Translations under genes and position numbers: made by a program
Shown: piece after piece, positions 60,630-64,000 of the stretch
Numbering within the stretch: position 1 is the first letter of the stretch
Layout: every line of letters begins with the position of its first letter
Assembly (NCBI RefSeq): GCF_011762025.1
Contig: NZ_JAASQR010000002.1
Span: forward strand, 248,001-312,000
Length of the DNA: 64,000 nucleotides
Origin: Sphingobium vermicomposti
GTDB taxonomy: Bacteria > Pseudomonadota > Alphaproteobacteria > Sphingomonadales > Sphingomonadaceae
Direction of reading: 5' to 3'
The notes under the pieces: model-generated
What the model was told of the DNA's origin: nothing
Databases searched by the model: none
Seen by the model: only the letters and a program-made list of their open reading frames with translations

Positions 60630-61004
60630 TCAGCCGTTCGTTTTGAAACGAACTCCGTGTTTGGCAAGGAATTTTCCCAGCACGACAGCCTGATTGATAT
60701 GCCGATCGTGCGCACCGTAGAGAAGCGTGGTGTTACGGGATTTGACGATGCCACAAAGCTGTTTGACCGGCTCGACGTTGTTCATCAGTTCGGCGCGATA
60801 TTTTTCGGCAAATTCATCGAAACGGGCTGGCTCATGGTCGAACCACTCACGCAGCTCCGCTGACGGTGCAATCTCCTTCAGCCATAGATCGAGAGCTGCC
60901 CTTGTCTTGGACACGCCTCGTGGCCAAAGTCGATCCACCAAAACACGGAAGCCGTCAGTAGGAACCGCGGGGTCATATATGCGCTTGATGCGAAGCGTGC
61001 TCAT
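60630..61004 (-). CDS. DUF488 family protein (YeaO-like)
   Basis: 124 residues. RIKRIYDPAVPTDGFRVLVD, RLWPRGVSKTRAALDLWLKE and TLLYGAHDRHINQAVVL are the short DUF488 subfamily signatures. The conserved cysteine sits in VKQLCGIVKS. ATG 61004 overlaps the previous stop. It is the last gene of the sulfur operon. Function not established. Confidence 0.85.
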   Translation of the reverse strand: MSTLRIKRIYDPAVPTDGFRVLVDRLWPRGVSKTRAALDLWLKEIAPSAELREWFDHEPARFDEFAEKYRAELMNNVEPVKQLCGIVKSRNTTLLYGAHDRHINQAVVLGKFLAKHGVRFKTNG

Positions 61005-61318
61005 CGCCTGCCTTCCGATGGTTTGCGTCCGATCCAGGCGGGTGGGTCACTAGCAGGAAAGGACTCGATCGACGCTTCATCAATAGCGTCGATGACGGAT
61101 CCGCTTGCAAGCAGGAGCCGGACCTGGCGGCAGATCTCGATTATGCAGTCTCTGCGCTTTTCTTCGTTTAGCGTGACGCGAGTCCGAAAGCGGTCGTGCA
61201 CGACCTCTTCTGCTAAAATTTCCAGTGGGCCATCATCGACACGGTGGCGGAGCGCGATGTAACGGACCGCGTCTGCAAGCTGGCGAGGATCGATGGTATC
61301 GTCACCTTCACTGGGCAT
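61001..61318 (-). CDS. Hypothetical protein
   Basis: 105 residues. Helical N-terminus (PRQLADAVRYIALRHRVDDG) and a C-terminal IDEASIESFPASDPPAW, a short motif found in many small alphaproteobacterial proteins. Overlaps both neighbours (11 and 4 bp), so it is part of the operon. No function known. Confidence 0.65.
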   Translation of the reverse strand: MPSEGDDTIDPRQLADAVRYIALRHRVDDGPLEILAEEVVHDRFRTRVTLNEEKRRDCIIEICRQVRLLLASGSVIDAIDEASIESFPASDPPAWIGRKPSEGRR

Positions 61319-61802
61319 CGGACCGTTCCCGTTCTGCTAGGAGCAAGCCGATGTCGGCCCCGACGCGGATGTCGTCCTCCGTTCCGAATGTATGCTTGTG
61401 CAGGCGGCCGCGGTGGTCGATCAGGACAAGTGTCGGCGTCCCCTGCATCCCATAGGCGGCCATGGTCTTCGGGATTGGACCCGCACCAGGAAGATCGACG
61501 CCCACAGGAAAGGTCAGCCGGAATTCGCGAATGAAGACAGCCAGTGCTTGGGTCGTCATTACCTCATTATGCTCAAACACGGTGTGGATGCCGATGACGG
61601 CCAGATCCCCCGGATCGAAGTTCTCAGCGATGCGCTGCGCTTGCGGAAGGCTATTCATGACGCAGCCCGGACACAGCATCTGAAAGGCATGAAGAGCGAC
61701 GACCTTGCCACGCAGGCTCTCAAGATCAAGTGGGCTTGAGCTATTGAACCATTGTGCCACATGCCAATCCGGGGCGAGCGGGGCTGCAGCGCTTTCCATC
61801 AT
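61308..61802 (-). CDS. Thioredoxin-fold protein, TlpA/AhpC-like
   Basis: 164 residues from ATG 61802 (AAGGTGATC upstream). The fold includes VVALHAFQMLCPGCVMNSLP, with a CPGC redox pair where TlpA has CxxC, and the cis-proline in YGMQGTPTLVLIDHRGRLHK. No signal peptide, so it should act in the cytosol. In a sulfite reductase operon it may be a thiol reductant for sulfur metabolism. Confidence 0.82.
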   Translation of the reverse strand: MMESAAAPLAPDWHVAQWFNSSSPLDLESLRGKVVALHAFQMLCPGCVMNSLPQAQRIAENFDPGDLAVIGIHTVFEHNEVMTTQALAVFIREFRLTFPVGVDLPGAGPIPKTMAAYGMQGTPTLVLIDHRGRLHKHTFGTEDDIRVGADIGLLLAERERSDAQ

Positions 61803-61824
61803 GATCACCTTCTATCACCATTCG

Positions 61825-62076
61825 TTAGAGCTGAGCCAGATTGAACAAGGTCACCATCATGCCGATCGCGATGCCGAAGACCATCACCATCACCCCCGCA
61901 ATACGCAGGACGTAGGTTATCGGCTCCTCGTCGCTATTCGCGGCCACGATCGCAGAGGGAGGAGGGGGGGACCGGCCGATCAGGCGCCTGACGAATGGCT
62001 GGCGAAAAGCCATTGAAAAGCCCACAATCGCGAGGATTATAGCGAAGAAATCGACTATGAATACGTATATGGGCAT
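61825..62076 (-). CDS. Small two-helix membrane protein
   Basis: 83 residues with two hydrophobic helices (YVFIVDFFAIILAIVGFSMA; VLRIAGVMVMVFGIAIGMMV) joined by a proline-rich cytosolic loop. GAAGGACC upstream of the ATG. It sits between the PLP enzyme and the thioredoxin-fold gene. Function unknown. Confidence 0.6.
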   Translation of the reverse strand: MPIYVFIVDFFAIILAIVGFSMAFRQPFVRRLIGRSPPPPSAIVAANSDEEPITYVLRIAGVMVMVFGIAIGMMVTLFNLAQL

Positions 62077-62112
62077 CGTTGTTGGTCCTTCATTCTCGTG
62101 CTTTTGAGTCTA

Positions 62113-63285
62113 TTAGCCGCTGCAGGCTGCAAGGCCCTCATCAAGGCCGGCGAGTAGATCCCGTTCCGCCTCCAGACCAACGGAAAGCCGTAAGAGGCTG
62201 TCGGTGATGCCCGCGGTGGCACGCGCATCCTCGCCCATGTCAGCGTGCGTCATCGTAGCCGGATGAGCCACAAGGCTTTCAACGCCGCCGAGGGACTCTG
62301 CGAGTGTGAAGAACCGCACGGCACTGAGGAACCGGCGCACGGAGAGAGCGCCGCCGTGCAGTTCGAAACTTAGCATCGCGCCGAATCCGCGCTGCTGCCG
62401 CGAAGCGATCGCATGGCTTGGATGTGTTGGCAGGCCCGGGTAGTGAACCTTCGCCACAGCAGGATGGTTCTCGAGGAATTGGGCAACCGCCATCGCGTTG
62501 ATTTGCTGCTGCTCCATCCGGGGAAAGAGCGTGCGCAGGCCACGCAACGTCAGCCATGAATCGAAGGGAGCGCCGGCGCTGCCGACCACATTCGCCCAAT
62601 GCCGCAGTTGCTCTACCTGCGCTGGGTCGGCTGCGATAATCGCTCCCCCGATCACGTCTGAATGGCCATTCAGATATTTGGTCGTGGAGTGAATCACATA
62701 ATCCGCACCGAGTTCGATAGGGCGTTGGATCGCGGGTGACAGGAAGGTGTTGTCGACCGCGACCGCTGCGCCCGCTGACCGTGCTTTGCGCGAGAGGGCA
62801 GCAATATCGACGACTCGCATCAAGGGGTTGCTTGGGGTCTCAACAAGGACGAGCGCGGGTACTTCCTCCAATGCCGCTTCAAATGCGCTCATGTTGGACT
62901 GGTCGACAAACCGGACACCGCAGTGGCCAAGATCTGCACGCGCCTTAAGAAGCCGCATGGTGCCACCATAGCAGTCATGCGGGGCAAGGATCAGATCGTC
63001 GGGCCGTTGTCTGCCGACAAGGAGATCAAGCGCGGCCATTCCGCTCGAAGTGATGACTGCTCCAGCTCCCCTTTCGAGTTTGGAAAGAGCGTCGCTCAGC
63101 AGCTCCCGATTGGGATTTCCTGCTCGACCATAATCGTAGACGCGGGGCTCATCGTAGCCGGCGAACTCATAGGTGCTCGAGAGGTAGAGAGGGGGTGCGA
63201 CAGCACCGAATGTGGAGTCACTTGCCACGCCGTAGGCAGCCGTGACAGTCTGGGGGCGCGGATTGTCGTCTGTGCGATCAGTCAT
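62113..63285 (-). CDS. metB: Cystathionine gamma-synthase-like PLP enzyme
   Basis: 390 residues. Cys/Met PLP family: SSTYEFAGYDEPRVYDYGRA, ITSSGMAALDLL, VAVDNTFLSPAIQRP and the PLP lysine in IHSTTKYLNGHSDVIGG; the C-terminus has LAESLGGVESLVAHPATMTH. The sequence fits synthases or lyases about equally, and synthase is preferred because it is joined to sulfite reductase (8-bp overlap). It would use an activated homoserine and cysteine, or sulfide, in methionine synthesis, and may overlap in role with metY at 25933. Confidence 0.85.
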   Translation of the reverse strand: MTDRTDDNPRPQTVTAAYGVASDSTFGAVAPPLYLSSTYEFAGYDEPRVYDYGRAGNPNRELLSDALSKLERGAGAVITSSGMAALDLLVGRQRPDDLILAPHDCYGGTMRLLKARADLGHCGVRFVDQSNMSAFEAALEEVPALVLVETPSNPLMRVVDIAALSRKARSAGAAVAVDNTFLSPAIQRPIELGADYVIHSTTKYLNGHSDVIGGAIIAADPAQVEQLRHWANVVGSAGAPFDSWLTLRGLRTLFPRMEQQQINAMAVAQFLENHPAVAKVHYPGLPTHPSHAIASRQQRGFGAMLSFELHGGALSVRRFLSAVRFFTLAESLGGVESLVAHPATMTHADMGEDARATAGITDSLLRLSVGLEAERDLLAGLDEGLAACSG

Positions 63286-64000
63286 TGAAAAAACGCCCTT
63301 CTGTGACTTCGCGCACGATGCCGGCGCGAATGGTGAAATCTCCGAAACGCTCCTCGGGTAGTCGTTCACGAGCATAGCGTGCGAGGGCGTCGGCCAGAAC
63401 TTTCAGGATCGTTGCTTCCCCGACATTCTCTCGGACCATGCGGTTCAGGCGTTCGCCGTGAAAGCCGCCGCCAAAATAAAGATTATACTTCCCGGGCGCA
63501 CGCCCAGTCAGCCCAATTTCGGCAATATAGGGGCGCGAGCATCCATTCGGGCAGCCGCTCATCCGGATCGTAATCGGATCGTCTGAAAGACCATGCTCGG
63601 CAAGGATCGCCTCGATCTTGCTCAGCAGAGAAGGCAAATAGCGCTCACTTTCGGCCATCGCGAGTCCGCAGGTTGGCAGAGCGACGCAGGCGATAGCGCT
63701 CCGCCGTATTGCCGAAACTTGACCGATATTCGGCAGATGTTCAGCTAATATGGCGTCGATCCCGGCTCGTTTGTCTGCCTCGACGCCGGCGACGATTAGA
63801 TTTTGGTTTGCTGTTAGCCTGAATGTCCCTTGGTGCACCCGAGCGACGTCGCGGAGCGCGTCGAGCAATTTGAGGTCAAGACGTCCATTTTCGATGACAA
63901 GCGTTCGGTGGTAGCGACCATCAGGCGTAGCATTCCAGCCATAGCTGTCGCCGTTCGAGGTGAACTGGAATGCACGCGCGTCTTCGAACACGAAGCCCAT
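63278..64000 (-). CDS. cysI: Sulfite reductase hemoprotein (CysI-type), C-terminal part
   Basis: The last 240 residues are inside the window. The gene continues beyond the right edge, so the methionine at 64000 is not the real start. The four cysteines that bind the [4Fe-4S]-siroheme centre are present as CVALPTC and CPNGC (SAIACVALPTCGLAMAESER; RMSGCPNGCSRPY). It reduces sulfite to sulfide in the cytosol. It cannot be decided here whether the donor is NADPH via CysJ or ferredoxin. Confidence 0.88.
   Translation of the reverse strand: MGFVFEDARAFQFTSNGDSYGWNATPDGRYHRTLVIENGRLDLKLLDALRDVARVHQGTFRLTANQNLIVAGVEADKRAGIDAILAEHLPNIGQVSAIRRSAIACVALPTCGLAMAESERYLPSLLSKIEAILAEHGLSDDPITIRMSGCPNGCSRPYIAEIGLTGRAPGKYNLYFGGGFHGERLNRMVRENVGEATILKVLADALARYARERLPEERFGDFTIRAGIVREVTEGRFFND

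Overview
The window looks like chromosome or large-replicon DNA of an alphaproteobacterium. A sphingomonad (Sphingobium/Sphingomonas/Novosphingobium type) fits best. The reasons are the codon style, the Mrp/Pha antiporter with fused A/B subunits, the NodT-type outer-membrane efflux protein and several small proteins of sphingomonad type. This is inferred from reading proteins by eye; no search was run. Many genes overlap their neighbour by 4 bp (ATGA/GTGA/TTGA), so operons can be read with some confidence.

Layout. (1) 1-7215: an amine/aldehyde catabolic cluster. Three tandem aldehyde dehydrogenases (minus) diverge from an AraC-type regulator, an FAD amine oxidoreductase and a cupin (plus), with a perfect 18-bp palindrome in the divergent promoter. 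(2) 7777-14630: the core of a Tn7-like transposon (TnsA-like nuclease, DDE transposase, AAA+ ATPase, TniQ, plus two small leading genes), all in one minus-strand operon. (3) 15171-23674: accessory DNA of poorly known content. It holds two convergent transposase-like proteins, gene-poor stretches, an ArsR-type regulator with two TTCAA-N6-TTGAA operators, and a five-gene plus-strand operon built around a DEDDh exonuclease and four unrecognised proteins. This is the best candidate for an undescribed system. (4) 23775-28659: a CDF-type transporter with a lipoprotein partner, metY and a glutamate dehydrogenase. (5) 28923-34899: the complete Mrp/Mnh Na+/H+ antiporter (G,F,E,D,C,A/B), followed by a tandem universal stress protein.

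(6) 36855-41692: small regulators, a cupredoxin and a nitric-oxide response locus (NsrR-type Rrf2 regulator, flavohemoglobin, CopD-like membrane protein). This locus also holds remnants of a truncated hemoglobin and a DUF1971 protein. Two more decayed DUF1971 pieces lie at 46965-47255 and 48077-48142. (7) 42280-46923: a tripartite FUSC/DUF1656/HlyD/NodT efflux operon. (8) 48341-51183: an ECF sigma factor coupled to a cupredoxin, then DUF4142, DUF488 and a uracil-DNA glycosylase-family protein. (9) 51339-57829: DUF2231 protein, orphan histidine kinase, double-domain aspartyl protease, and a coupled peroxiredoxin-carbonic anhydrase operon. (10) 57958-60410: a tandem pair of near-identical LysR regulators flanking a ferritin-like DUF6306 protein. 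(11) 60630-64000: a minus-strand sulfur operon (sulfite reductase, cystathionine gamma-synthase-like enzyme, thioredoxin-fold protein and small genes), cut by the right edge.

No rRNA, tRNA or CRISPR array was seen.
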